Of a DNA stretch of 32,494 bases, positions 24,403 to 32,494 are shown piece after piece. Source of the stretch: Deltaproteobacteria bacterium (GTDB taxonomy: Bacteria > Desulfobacterota > Desulfuromonadia > Desulfuromonadales > Geopsychrobacteraceae). Under the pieces are notes generated by a model that had not been told where the DNA came from, did no database searches, and saw nothing but the letters and a program-made list of their open reading frames with translations. The stretch lies in the NCBI GenBank assembly GCA_024279255.1, contig JAJRRT010000004.1:1-32494 (forward strand). Reading direction: 5' to 3'. Both the position numbers and the translations under genes were made by a program. How positions within the stretch are numbered: the stretch's first letter is position 1; each line of letters starts with the position of its first letter.

Positions 24403-24921
24403 ATGTCCAAGGGGTTGCTGCAGATCTATACCGGAAATGGTAAAGGAAAGACCACCGCGTCTGCCGGCTTGATTTTGCGTGCCCTCGGTCATGACTGGCG
24501 GGTGCTGCTGGTCCGCTTTCTTAAACTGGCCGATTCAGCCAGCGGTGAATTGACAATACTGCGTCAACTCTCCGGGATCGATATTATCAATGCCGGACTT
24601 GGCGGGATTTATGATGCTGCTGACCCTCTTGCCGTGGCGCAAGATGTTCAGCAGACCTTTGCTCTGGCAAAAAAGCAAATCACACAGGACTACGATCTTG
24701 TGGTGTTTGATGAATTCAATGGTCTTTTCCGGCGGGGCTATTTGGCTTTGGAGGATGCTCTTGAATTTCTCGATACACGACCTCAGATGTCTGAACTGGT
24801 GTTGACCGGGCGTCATGCTCCGCCCGAACTGATTGAACGCGCCGATCTGGTGACCTCAATGGAAGCTCTGCGCCACCCCTATAATCAGGGCATCGGCGCC
24901 CGGCAAGGAATAGAATATTAA
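24403..24921 (+). CDS. cobO: Cob(I)yrinic acid a,c-diamide adenosyltransferase
   Basis: 172 residues, CobA/CobO/BtuR family. It transfers the adenosyl group of ATP to the Co(I) corrinoid. The P-loop GNGKGKTT is at about 11-18, with VVFDEFN and VLTGRHAPPELIERADLVTSME later, all diagnostic. GAGGAT lies just before the ATG. It is the first gene behind the cobalamin riboswitch. The usual name cobO is used because the surrounding genes are of the de novo pathway. Confidence 0.95.
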   Translation: MSKGLLQIYTGNGKGKTTASAGLILRALGHDWRVLLVRFLKLADSASGELTILRQLSGIDIINAGLGGIYDAADPLAVAQDVQQTFALAKKQITQDYDLVVFDEFNGLFRRGYLALEDALEFLDTRPQMSELVLTGRHAPPELIERADLVTSMEALRHPYNQGIGARQGIEY

Positions 24922-25084
24922 CAGCCTGTCGGGCTTTCCATGAACCGGCTGCAAATTCGTTCTTTTGGTTCAGATTCCCGCACCTTTTTGCCCCATAGCT
25001 ATGGCTATGAGCCTGCAAACGAGCGAAAATCTGGTCTCAAACGCTCAAGATTTCGCTTCGGTCCGGCAAGGTCGACAGACTGTT
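24920..25084. repeat. 165-bp imperfect inverted repeat between cobO and cobU
   Basis: The ends AACAGCCTGTCGGG (24920) and GTCGACAGACTGTT (ending 25084) are inverted copies with two mismatches. The two arms remain loosely complementary inward, including a local hairpin GCGAAA...TTTCGC (25023-25056) and a CATAGCTATG palindrome near the centre. No ORF of its own is credible. It holds the same 11-mer CTCAAACGCTC as the element at 10477. It may be a MITE- or REP-like repeat and could act as an mRNA hairpin within the operon. Confidence 0.55.
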
Positions 25085-25126
25085 AGCAGGTTGTTTCTCA
25101 GCGCTTAATTAACGAAGGAGACGGTT

Positions 25127-25648
25127 ATGGGTCAGATGATCTTTATCACCGGCGGTACGCGCAGCGGCAAGAGCAGTTTTGCTCAACAGCGCTGCGAAGA
25201 GCATCCGGGTGCGCTCCTGTATATCGCTCCGGCTGAGTCCGAAGACGATGAGATGCTACAGCGGGTGAGAATGCATCAAGATGCCCGGGGTGAGCGTTGG
25301 CACCTGCTTGAAGAACCGCTCTGGGTGTCAGATAACCTGATAGAATCGGCTACGGGGAAATCTGCCTTGTTGCTCGATTGCGTTACCCTTTGGGTGAGTA
25401 ACCTTTTTTTCCATTTTGATGAAAAGTCGGGGCCGATATTGGCCGAAGTCGATCGTTTTATCGAATTGGCCTGGCAGCTGAATGTCCCGCTTTATCTGGT
25501 CAGCAATGAGTTGGGGAGCGGTATTGTTCCTGAAAGTCGCATGGCCCGTCATTTCCGTGATCTGGCCGGCATCGTCAACCAGCGTCTGGCTGCCGCCGCT
25601 GATGAGGCCTGGATGGTTGTTTCAGGCCTGCCGCTTAAATTGAAATAG
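25127..25648 (+). CDS. cobU: Adenosylcobinamide kinase / adenosylcobinamide-phosphate guanylyltransferase
   Basis: 173 residues. It phosphorylates adenosylcobinamide and then attaches GMP. The P-loop is GGTRSGKS at residues 9-16, with a His (RMHQDARG) in the position of the guanylylated histidine, then LLLDCVTLWVSNLFF, SNELGSGIVPESRMAR and the C-terminal VVSGLPLKLK. AAGGAGACGG precedes the ATG. It opens the nucleotide-loop assembly block cobU-cobT-cobS-cobC. Confidence 0.96.
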   Translation: MGQMIFITGGTRSGKSSFAQQRCEEHPGALLYIAPAESEDDEMLQRVRMHQDARGERWHLLEEPLWVSDNLIESATGKSALLLDCVTLWVSNLFFHFDEKSGPILAEVDRFIELAWQLNVPLYLVSNELGSGIVPESRMARHFRDLAGIVNQRLAAAADEAWMVVSGLPLKLK

Positions 25649-25689
25649 TTTCGTATTGATTGGGCTTGAATGAAGCCTGGAGGATTTTT

Positions 25690-26751
25690 ATGTCTGATTT
25701 TAATCTGCAAGCAGTTCTCGCTAAGATTCAGCCCGTCAGTGAAGAGGCTTTGGCCTCAGTTCAGTCACGGATTGACCGGCAGGCCAAACCCCCCGGATCT
25801 TTGGGCCGTCTTGAGGAGCTGAGTCGCCGCTATGTTGCGATCAGTGGACGCGAAGATATCCGTGCTAAGCGGATCTACACCTTTGCTGGTGATCATGGCG
25901 TTGCTGCTGAAGGGGTCAGTGCCTTTCCCGCTGAGGTTACGCCACAGATGGTCTATAATTTTATCGATGGTGGTGCGGCCGTTAATGCGTTGGCGAACCA
26001 TGCCGGTGCGGAGGTGCGGGTCGTTGATATGGGGGTCAATCATGACTTCAACGGGCTAGAAGGACTTATCGATCGCAAGATTGCCATGGGGACCAACAAT
26101 ATTGTCACCGGCCCGGCGATGAGTCGAGCACAGGCATTGGCCGCATTGCAGGCCGGGGTTGGGCTTGCTTCTCAGGCTAAAACTGATGGTATCGACCTGC
26201 TGGGAACGGGCGATATGGGGATCGCAAACACCACCCCCTCCTCTGCGATTGTTGCAACATTTACGGAATTAACTCCAGTGCAGGTGACCCATCGTGGCAC
26301 CGGAATTGATGACGCTGTGCTCGGTCAGAAAATACGCGTGATCAGTCGTGCTCTTGATAAAAATAAGCCTGACCCGTCCGATCCGGTTGATGTGTTGGCC
26401 AAGGTCGGGGGCTTCGAAATTGCGGGTATTGCCGGACTGGTGCTTGGCTGCGCTGCTGAAGGCCTTCCCGTGGTGGTTGATGGTTTTATCTCGACTGCGG
26501 GAGCCTTGATCGCCTCAGAACTACATCCCCATGTCCGTGATTATATTTTTGCTGCCCACCAGTCGGTTGAGATCGGTCACCGGCATATGCTACAGCGGAT
26601 CGGTCAACAACCGATCCTTAATCTTGATCTGCGCCTCGGTGAAGGAACCGGCGGTGCGCTGGCGATGACCCTGATCGAAGCAGGCCTTCGGGTGTTGCGT
26701 GAAGTCCTGACCTTTGATGATGCCGGAGTATCTGAAGGGGAGGGACGATGA
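25690..26751 (+). CDS. cobT: Nicotinate-nucleotide--dimethylbenzimidazole phosphoribosyltransferase
   Basis: 353 residues, normal length. It activates the lower-ligand base to its alpha-ribotide. N-terminal [12 protein letters not shown], central [13 protein letters not shown] and the catalytic Glu, E318, in [11 protein letters not shown] (E317 in Salmonella) are all present. The ATG at 25690 follows TGGAGGA; the upstream frame extension to 25660 is rejected. The stop overlaps cobS by four bases. In this operon the base acted on could be 5-hydroxybenzimidazole from the bzaF-like gene (inference). Confidence 0.97.
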   Translation: MSDFNLQAVLAKIQPVSEEALASVQSRIDRQAKPPGSLGRLEELSRRYVAISGREDIRAKRIYTFAGDHGVAAEGVSAFPAEVTPQMVYNFIDGGAAVNALANHAGAEVRVVDMGVNHDFNGLEGLIDRKIAMGTNNIVTGPAMSRAQALAALQAGVGLASQAKTDGIDLLGTGDMGIANTTPSSAIVATFTELTPVQVTHRGTGIDDAVLGQKIRVISRALDKNKPDPSDPVDVLAKVGGFEIAGIAGLVLGCAAEGLPVVVDGFISTAGALIASELHPHVRDYIFAAHQSVEIGHRHMLQRIGQQPILNLDLRLGEGTGGALAMTLIEAGLRVLREVLTFDDAGVSEGEGR

Positions 26752-27503
26752 GAGAACGCTGGGACGACTTTCGCCTGGCAGTCTCTTTTCTGACGGTCCT
26801 GCCGGTCGGCAGAGATATTGAAGCCACCCCTGAGCAGTTGGGCCGCAGTATGGGGCTCTTTCCCGCCGTTGGTCTGCTCCTGGGGCTGGGTCTTTGTGTC
26901 TCCAACTGGTTGCTGGAAGGCTTGCTGCCGCGCGCGGTCCTCGACTGCCTGCTGGTGTTGTTACTGATTGCCGCGACCGGCGCTCTGCACCTTGACGGTG
27001 TGGCTGACCTGATAGATGGCCTCGCAGGTGGACGAGATCGCGAGTCGGCGCTGGAGATCATGAAGGATAGCCGGGTCGGCGCGGTCGGAGCGGTCGGTCT
27101 GATTATGGTGCTGCTCCTTAAGTATTTGAGTCTTTATCATGTGCCGCTCGAGCTCAAGAATGCAGCGCTGATCTTTATGCCGACTGCCGGCCGTTGGATG
27201 CAGCTCTGTCTGTCATGCTATTCACCCTATGTGCGTAAAGAGGGTGGGACAGGCCGCGCATTTGTCGATAACGTTGGACAACCGGAATTTTTACGTGGCA
27301 CTGCGACTCTGATTGTTGCATCACTCGTCCTGTTTTGGGGCAAGGGGATCTTTCTGGTCTTTTTGCTCGGGATTGCGACCATGTTGATCTTGCGTTATTT
27401 CGAAAGTCGACTCGGTGGTATTACCGGTGATGTCCTCGGTGCCGTGACTGAGATGGTTGAGGTACTGGTGTTGTTGCTGATACTGGCAACATTTAGTGGA
27501 TAA
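26748..27503 (+). CDS. cobS: Adenosylcobinamide-GDP ribazoletransferase (cobalamin synthase)
   Basis: 251 residues, a multi-pass inner-membrane protein with several hydrophobic segments. The signature [16 protein letters not shown] and [17 protein letters not shown] is the Mg-binding catalytic region of the family. It joins adenosylcobinamide-GDP and alpha-ribazole phosphate, the last major step of the pathway. ATGA overlap with cobT implies coupled translation. Confidence 0.96.
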   Translation: MRERWDDFRLAVSFLTVLPVGRDIEATPEQLGRSMGLFPAVGLLLGLGLCVSNWLLEGLLPRAVLDCLLVLLLIAATGALHLDGVADLIDGLAGGRDRESALEIMKDSRVGAVGAVGLIMVLLLKYLSLYHVPLELKNAALIFMPTAGRWMQLCLSCYSPYVRKEGGTGRAFVDNVGQPEFLRGTATLIVASLVLFWGKGIFLVFLLGIATMLILRYFESRLGGITGDVLGAVTEMVEVLVLLLILATFSG

Positions 27504-27508
27504 TCGTG

Positions 27509-28108
27509 ATGTTGAAAACCCGCATCCATCTGTTGAGGCATGGCCAGGTTTGTGGTTTTGAAGCCCGGCGCTATAACGGACAGGCCGATGTGGCACTGAC
27601 CGACCTCGGCATTGAACAATCAAAAGCCTACGCAGAACACCTCAAAACCTCCCCACTGACAGCCGTCTATAGCAGTGACCTGTCGCGTAGTGCTTATGGT
27701 GGCGGGCTGATCGCAGTAGATCGGGATCTGGTTCCGTTTCAGGATGCGCGCTTGCGCGAACTGCACATCGGCGATTGGGAAGGGCTGACCTGGGATGAAA
27801 TCAAACAGCGCTGGCCGGTTGAATGGCAGGCGCGGCTCGATGATCTGGTGCAGGTTGCTCCGCCCGGTGGCGAAAGTTTGCAGCAGATGGCAGATCGCGT
27901 CCGATTTGTTCTTGATGAGCTGTTGGTGAAACATCAGGGGGAAGAGATAGCTCTGGTGGCCCATGGTGGAGTTAACCGGGTCATCCTGCTTGACGCGATC
28001 GGCGCGCCGCTCACTCAGATGTTTCACATCGAACAGAGTTATGGCTGTCGAAACATCATCGATTATTTTGCCGATGGTTACACGACTGTACAACTGTTGA
28101 ATGGCTAG
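27509..28108 (+). CDS. cobC: Alpha-ribazole phosphatase, histidine phosphatase family
   Basis: 199 residues. The phosphohistidine motif LLRHGQ lies near residue 10, with ELHIGDWEGLTW and LVAHGGVNRVILL completing the active site. It removes the 5'-phosphate from alpha-ribazole phosphate or from cobalamin phosphate. ATG at 27509 is taken; a GTG lies directly before it. Other phosphoglycerate mutase-like phosphatases are similar, but the position in the cob operon settles the name. Confidence 0.92.
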   Translation: MLKTRIHLLRHGQVCGFEARRYNGQADVALTDLGIEQSKAYAEHLKTSPLTAVYSSDLSRSAYGGGLIAVDRDLVPFQDARLRELHIGDWEGLTWDEIKQRWPVEWQARLDDLVQVAPPGGESLQQMADRVRFVLDELLVKHQGEEIALVAHGGVNRVILLDAIGAPLTQMFHIEQSYGCRNIIDYFADGYTTVQLLNG

Positions 28109-29507
28109 GAAGATGAGGCGCGAAGTGAGAAATGAGAAGCGCGAAAAAGCAGGTCTCTCGCCACTGGTCATCGCCGCTCCTGCGAGTGGGAGCGGTAAAA
28201 CTACTCTGACGCTGGGATTGCTGGCTGCGCTGAAACGGCGTGGATTACGCGTGGCTCCCTTCAAGGTCGGGCCTGATTTTATCGATCCCGGTCACCATGC
28301 CGCAGCTTGTGGTCGGATCAGCAGCAATCTCGATGGCTGGATGTGTGGTGAGCAGGCTGTACGCGATCATTATCTGCGCGGCTGTGAGGGGGCTGATATT
28401 GCTCTGGTTGAAGGAGTCATGGGCCTATTTGATGGGGCATCAGGTGATTCCGATGAAGGCTCAACCGCTGAAGTCTCCCGTTGGCTGAATGGCCGGGTTG
28501 TGTTGGTGGTTGATGCCCGTTCGCAAGCCCGTAGTGCTGCGGCACTGGTTAAGGGTTTTGTCGAATTCGATCCCCGTTTGCAATTTGCCGGGGTGATCTT
28601 TAATCAGGTCGGCTCGGAGCGGCACTGTGAACTCCTCGAACAGGCACTCAATTCCACGTCGGGGCTGCCGCCGCTTCTTGGATGTTTGCCCCGTGATGCT
28701 CAGGTTGACTTGCCGGAACGGCATCTGGGCCTGGTGACTGCCGAAGATGTCCCCGTTGATTATTCGGCCCATGCTGACCTGATTGAGCAGCACCTCGACC
28801 TTGAGCGACTTTTGCAAGTTGTGACTTTTCACCCCCAACCCCACTTTCTGGAGGAGAGGGTATTTGAACCCCGGGTGAGGGAAAGTGAAACAATCAGAAT
28901 TGCTGTGGCACGCGATACGGCCTTTTGCTTCTGCTATCCTGAGAATCTGGAACGACTTGAAGCCGCCGGGGCTGAACTGGTCTTTTTTTCGCCGCTGGCG
29001 GGATCTCTCCCCGAAGAGATCGATGGACTTTACCTGCCGGGCGGATATCCGGAACTCTACCTCGATCAACTGGCTGCCAATGTCGGGTTAATTGAGAAAG
29101 TGCGTGCTCTGGCCGAGGCAGGTCTGCCGATCTACGCTGAATGTGGGGGCCTTCTGCTGCTTTGCGCGGGGCTGAACGGCCTGGCTCTTTGCGGCATTTT
29201 CCCGGCCCAGGCCAGACTTTTGGATAAGCGTAGAGCGCTCGGCTACCGCGAAGTGACCTTTTGCGCCGATACGCCGCTCGGTCCACGGGGCACTGTCGCG
29301 CGTGGGCACGAGTTTCACTATTCGGAGCTTGAAATGCCCGAGAGGATCAAGCACAGTTATCGCCTCAGCCGTAAGGGCGGGGCCGATCTCGGCAGTGAAG
29401 GCTTCAGCTACAAGAATGTTCTCGCCAGTTATGTACATCTACATTTCGCGAGTAATCCGCAGTTGGCGGAGAACTTTATCCAGTTTTGTAAGACTGTGAA
29501 AAAATAA
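28101..29507 (+). CDS. cbiA: Cobyrinic acid a,c-diamide synthase
   Basis: 468 residues. The N-terminal ATP-binding part has ASGSGKTT and KVGPDFIDPGHH; the C-terminal glutaminase part has YLPGGYPELY, the nucleophile C348 in YAECGGLLLL, and YVHLHFASNP. It amidates carboxylates a and c of cobyrinate, using glutamine. The ATG at 28101 overlaps the end of cobC by eight bases and has no obvious ribosome-binding site. The first 17 residues are highly charged and not typical of the family, so an internal start (28113 or 28131) is possible. Confidence 0.95.
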   Translation: MARKMRREVRNEKREKAGLSPLVIAAPASGSGKTTLTLGLLAALKRRGLRVAPFKVGPDFIDPGHHAAACGRISSNLDGWMCGEQAVRDHYLRGCEGADIALVEGVMGLFDGASGDSDEGSTAEVSRWLNGRVVLVVDARSQARSAAALVKGFVEFDPRLQFAGVIFNQVGSERHCELLEQALNSTSGLPPLLGCLPRDAQVDLPERHLGLVTAEDVPVDYSAHADLIEQHLDLERLLQVVTFHPQPHFLEERVFEPRVRESETIRIAVARDTAFCFCYPENLERLEAAGAELVFFSPLAGSLPEEIDGLYLPGGYPELYLDQLAANVGLIEKVRALAEAGLPIYAECGGLLLLCAGLNGLALCGIFPAQARLLDKRRALGYREVTFCADTPLGPRGTVARGHEFHYSELEMPERIKHSYRLSRKGGADLGSEGFSYKNVLASYVHLHFASNPQLAENFIQFCKTVKK

Positions 29508-29536
29508 TTTACCAAATTTCAGGAGGTAACAAAGCA

Positions 29537-30844
29537 GTGGCAACTCAGATTGAATTAGCCCGCCAGGGTATCATCACCGCGCAGGTGCAGGCGGTGGCAA
29601 AGAATGAAAGTTTAACTGAAGAGTTCGTACGCCAGATGGTCGCTGAGGGGAAGGTGGTGATCCCGAATAATACTATCCGTAATCCGCTCTCCGCAGGGAT
29701 TGGCAAAGGGATGCGCACCAAGGTTAATGCCTCGATCGGCACCAGTAGTGATATCGTCGATTATGATGCCGAGATCCGCAAGGCCAAAGCGGCACAAGCG
29801 GCAGGTGCAGATACTCTGATGGAGCTTTCGGTTGGTGGTGATCTTGACCGGGTCCGGCGCGAGATTATCGAAGCGGTCGATCTGCCGGTTGGAAATGTGC
29901 CGCTTTATCAGGCCTTTTGCGAAGCGGCGCGCAAGTATGGCGACCCGAATAAGCTGGATGATGAGATGCTCTTCGATATCATCGAAAAACAGTGCGCTGA
30001 CGGCATGGCCTTCATGGCGATTCACTGTGGTATCAATCTCTATACGATTGAGCGCCTGCGCAAGCAAGGTTACCGTTATGGTGGGCTGGTCAGCAAGGGT
30101 GGGGTGTCGATGGTCGCCTGGATGATGAAGAACGGCCGCGAAAACCCGCTCTATGAGCAATTTGACCGGGTTTGTGCCATCCTCAAGAAGTATGATGTGG
30201 TGCTCTCCCTGGGCAACGGCCTGCGTGCTGGCGCGATCCACGACAGCCATGACCGTGCTATGGTTCAGGAGTTGCTGATCAACTGCGAGTTGGCTGACCT
30301 CGGGCGTGAAATGGGCTGCCAGATGCTGGTTGAAGGGCCGGGGCACATGCCGCTCGATGAGGTCGAATCCAACATCCGCTTGCAGAAACGGATGAGTGGT
30401 GATGCGCCCTACTATATGCTCGGACCGATTACTACAGATGTCGCTCCTGGCTACGACCATATCACTGCCGCTATCGGTTCTGCGCAGTCGAGCCGTTATG
30501 GTGCTGACCTGATCTGCTACATCACGCCTGCAGAGCACCTTGCTCTACCCAACGAGCAGGATGTTATCGATGGGGTCAAGGCGGCTAAGATTGCGGCCTA
30601 TATTGGCGATATGAACAAGTACCCGGAGCGGGGTCGTCAGCGTGATAAAGAGATGAGCAAGGCGCGGCGTGATCTTGATTGGGAGAAGCAGTTTGAACTG
30701 GCTCTCTTCCCTGACGATGCCCGTGCCATTCGCGCCAGCCGGACGCCTGAAGATGAAGATACCTGTACCATGTGCGGTGACTTCTGTGCTTCACGCGGGG
30801 CTGGTGAGTTGTTCAAGAAAGACCTGCGTGGCGACAAGATCTGA
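29537..30844 (+). CDS. bzaF: 5-hydroxybenzimidazole synthase BzaF (ThiC paralogue)
   Basis: 435 residues, radical SAM ThiC family, which rearranges aminoimidazole ribotide. The body has IRNPLSAGIGKGMRTKVNAS, DTLMELSVGGDLD, GGVSMVAWMM and EGPGHMPLDE. The C-terminal cluster motif is C410-x2-C413-x3-C417 (CTMCGDFC). ThiC makes the thiamin pyrimidine; its paralogue BzaF makes 5-hydroxybenzimidazole, the lower-ligand precursor of cobamides, as shown for Desulfuromonas and Geobacter. The gene sits inside the B12 operon, 29 bases after cbiA, behind a cobalamin riboswitch and with no TPP riboswitch, so BzaF is preferred. It starts at GTG, with AGGAGG ten bases upstream. ThiC remains the alternative. 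Confidence 0.75.
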   Translation: MATQIELARQGIITAQVQAVAKNESLTEEFVRQMVAEGKVVIPNNTIRNPLSAGIGKGMRTKVNASIGTSSDIVDYDAEIRKAKAAQAAGADTLMELSVGGDLDRVRREIIEAVDLPVGNVPLYQAFCEAARKYGDPNKLDDEMLFDIIEKQCADGMAFMAIHCGINLYTIERLRKQGYRYGGLVSKGGVSMVAWMMKNGRENPLYEQFDRVCAILKKYDVVLSLGNGLRAGAIHDSHDRAMVQELLINCELADLGREMGCQMLVEGPGHMPLDEVESNIRLQKRMSGDAPYYMLGPITTDVAPGYDHITAAIGSAQSSRYGADLICYITPAEHLALPNEQDVIDGVKAAKIAAYIGDMNKYPERGRQRDKEMSKARRDLDWEKQFELALFPDDARAIRASRTPEDEDTCTMCGDFCASRGAGELFKKDLRGDKI

Positions 30845-30964
30845 TCGGTACTCGCGTCGTTTTAACATATGTTCTCGCAGTCTTGTTGTTCTGGATAGTG
30901 AACAGGGAATATAAAGTGAACGCCATATCCTTTAAATAGAGGCTTTATGGCACAGGAGGTACGG

Positions 30965-31597
30965 ATGGCAACCGAGGGTCCCGTGATTGTGAAACCAGAA
31001 GAAATTGAGGCGGAGAGTTTTCGGATGATCGACGCCGAGGTTGGTCCGCACCAGTTTGACGAACAGCAGTGGCCAGTTGTACGGCGGGTGATTCATACGA
31101 CAGCCGATTTCTCTTTTACTGAAACAACCGAGTTTTCTTTTACCGCCGTGCCGCGTGGAATAGACGCGCTACGGGACGGGGTAAAGATCCTCTGCGACAC
31201 CAATATGGTTCTCTCCGGGATCAACAAGACGCGTTTGGCCAAACTTGGGGGTACGGCGGTCTGCTATGTGGCCGATGCTGATGTCGCTGCCGCCGCCAAA
31301 GAGCAGGGTGTGACGCGCTCAATCATGGCTCTGCGTAAAGGGGTTGCCGAAGGCTGCAATTTCTTCTTGATCGGTAACGCTCCGACAGCTCTGTTTGAAT
31401 TGTTGCGGCTGGCAGAGACGGGAGAAGCTGACCCTTGCCTGGTGGTTGGGGTGCCGGTCGGTTTTGTTGGCGCAGCCGAGTCCAAAGAAGCTTTGTATCG
31501 CAGTGAACTTACCAATATCTGCTGTCGGGGACGCAAGGGCGGTTCAGCCATCGCCGCTACCATCCTCAATGCCTTGATGCTTCAGGCTGAGGCTTAA
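30965..31597 (+). CDS. cbiC: Cobalt-precorrin-8 / precorrin-8X methylmutase
   Basis: 210 residues. It moves the C-11 methyl to C-12, giving cobyrinate. The active-site His lies in RRVIHTTADF, and DTNMVLSGIN, GNAPTALFELL and VGVPVGFVGAAESKE are diagnostic. The ATG at 30965 follows AGGAGG by five bases; an ATG at 30947 with GAGG is a second candidate. Because cbiD follows, the anaerobic name cbiC is used rather than cobH. The 120 bases between bzaF and this gene show no clear promoter or terminator. Confidence 0.94.
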   Translation: MATEGPVIVKPEEIEAESFRMIDAEVGPHQFDEQQWPVVRRVIHTTADFSFTETTEFSFTAVPRGIDALRDGVKILCDTNMVLSGINKTRLAKLGGTAVCYVADADVAAAAKEQGVTRSIMALRKGVAEGCNFFLIGNAPTALFELLRLAETGEADPCLVVGVPVGFVGAAESKEALYRSELTNICCRGRKGGSAIAATILNALMLQAEA

Positions 31598-31603
31598 CAG
31601 CCC

Positions 31604-32494
31604 ATGAAGAAGCCGCTGCGTAGCGGATATACCACCGGCGCTTGTGCCGCCGCCGCTACCTTGGGGGCTGCGCTATTGTTGCGTGATGGTCATCCTGCGG
31701 AGGCTGTACAGCTGCCGATGCCGGCCGGTGATAAAGTTCGGTTCATGCTTGAACGTTGTTTTCGTGATGGGGATTGCGCGGTTGCTTCAGTGATTAAGGA
31801 TGCTGGCGATGACCCGGATGTCACTCACGGGGCCGAGATCTGTGCACGCTTGAGTCATACTGCTGGTATTGAGATCAAATTTGTCGCTGGCTTTGGAGTC
31901 GGAACTATTACCAAGCCGGGGCTGGCTCTTCCCGTCGGTGATCCGGCAATTAATCCGGTGCCGCGAAAGATGATTGAAACCGCATTGCGGACCATTTTCC
32001 CTTCGGGAGGTTTTAAGGTCGAGATTTTTATCCCCGAGGGACTGGAACGTGCAGCCAAAACCATGAACGAGCGCCTTGGTATTGTTGGCGGCTTGTCGAT
32101 CCTCGGCACGACCGGGATCGTTCGGCCCATCAGCCACAAAGCATGGACAGATACCTTGGAAGTCGCGCTCGATGTGGCCTTGGCCAGTGGCGCAGAGCAA
32201 GTGGTTTTGAGTACCGGGCGAACCAGTGAATCTGCCGCTCGGAAACAGTTACCGCATTTGCCGGATGAAGCCTTTGTTATGATGGGGGACCATATCGGCT
32301 ATTGTCTCGACGCCTGTGCTCGAAAAAAAGTATCGAGCCTGGTTCTCTCCGGTCAATTCGCCAAGCTGGTCAAGATCGCCTGCGGCCACCCACAGACCCA
32401 TGTGCGGAACTCAAGCCTTGACCTCGTACAATTGCAACACTGGGCTCGTCAGATCAACCTTGACCCTGCCGATCTTTCGCGGCTAAAGTTGGCG
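31604..32494 (+). CDS. cbiD: Cobalt-precorrin-5B C1-methyltransferase (partial, runs off the window)
   Basis: The frame is open from ATG 31604 to the last base, 297 codons with no stop. The N-terminus SGYTTGACAAAA and the internal GIVGGLSILGTTGIVRPIS are diagnostic of CbiD, which methylates C-1 in the anaerobic (early cobalt insertion) pathway. Its presence shows that B12 is made by the anaerobic route. It lies six bases after cbiC. The family is about 360 residues, so about 60 are missing. Confidence 0.95.
   Translation, partial: MKKPLRSGYTTGACAAAATLGAALLLRDGHPAEAVQLPMPAGDKVRFMLERCFRDGDCAVASVIKDAGDDPDVTHGAEICARLSHTAGIEIKFVAGFGVGTITKPGLALPVGDPAINPVPRKMIETALRTIFPSGGFKVEIFIPEGLERAAKTMNERLGIVGGLSILGTTGIVRPISHKAWTDTLEVALDVALASGAEQVVLSTGRTSESAARKQLPHLPDEAFVMMGDHIGYCLDACARKKVSSLVLSGQFAKLVKIACGHPQTHVRNSSLDLVQLQHWARQINLDPADLSRLKLA

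Noticed and set aside
25660..25689. N-terminal extension of cobT to an upstream TTG
   Set aside because: The ATG at 25690 has a strong ribosome-binding site and matches the family N-terminus.
29612..30538. 308-codon minus-strand frame inside the ThiC-like gene
   Set aside because: Fully inside a strongly conserved gene, with no ribosome-binding site or domain.

Overview
The gene content and order point to a Desulfuromonadales-type bacterium (the Geobacter/Desulfuromonas/Pelobacter group). This rests on the TIGR03960-rng block, the rplU-rpmA-obgE-proBA-nadD-rsfS-rlmH run, HD-GYP and PilZ signalling proteins, a two-PAS kinase with Cys-rich loops, and an anaerobic cobalamin operon that carries a ThiC paralogue. 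No phage, insertion sequence, CRISPR array, tRNA or rRNA was seen. Taxonomy is inferred from gene content only.

Layout. (1) 1-4114: a radical SAM/DUF2344 fusion and ribonuclease G, followed by a SAM methyltransferase (4121-4930) that ends at a terminator. (2) 5003-9352, minus strand: a two-gene cyclic-di-GMP operon, a PilZ protein with a GNAT-like C-terminus followed by an HD-GYP phosphodiesterase that itself ends in a PilZ domain. A good sigma70 promoter lies upstream. (3) 9721-19832: a housekeeping run starting at a near-consensus promoter (rplU, rpmA, terminator, palindromic element, obgE, proB, proA, nadD, rsfS, rlmH, DksA-like, LapA/LapB-like TPR, gpmI, comF), with several 4-nt stop/start overlaps. 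(4) 19854-21317: a soluble PAS-PAS histidine kinase. (5) 21473-23276: a secreted Met/His-rich protein built of ten 9-residue repeats converges, across a bidirectional terminator, on a ferritin-like protein and a ferritin; the GTPase ysxC is divergent. (6) 24137-32494: a cobalamin riboswitch with a terminator, then cobO, a 165-bp imperfect palindrome, cobU, cobT, cobS, cobC, cbiA, a ThiC paralogue that is probably BzaF, cbiC, and cbiD running off the window.

Most notable points. First, proB is split by an in-frame TAG that falls exactly where glutamate 5-kinases carry the Trp of their RKRWI motif; the rest of the PUA domain continues in the same frame up to the proA start. Second, the thiC-like gene lies inside the B12 operon behind a cobalamin (not TPP) riboswitch, which suggests it makes 5-hydroxybenzimidazole as the lower ligand. 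Third, the Met/His repeat protein beside two iron-storage or oxidative-stress proteins looks like an uncharacterised metal-handling module. Fourth, the c-di-GMP pair combines PilZ domains with an acyltransferase-like domain.
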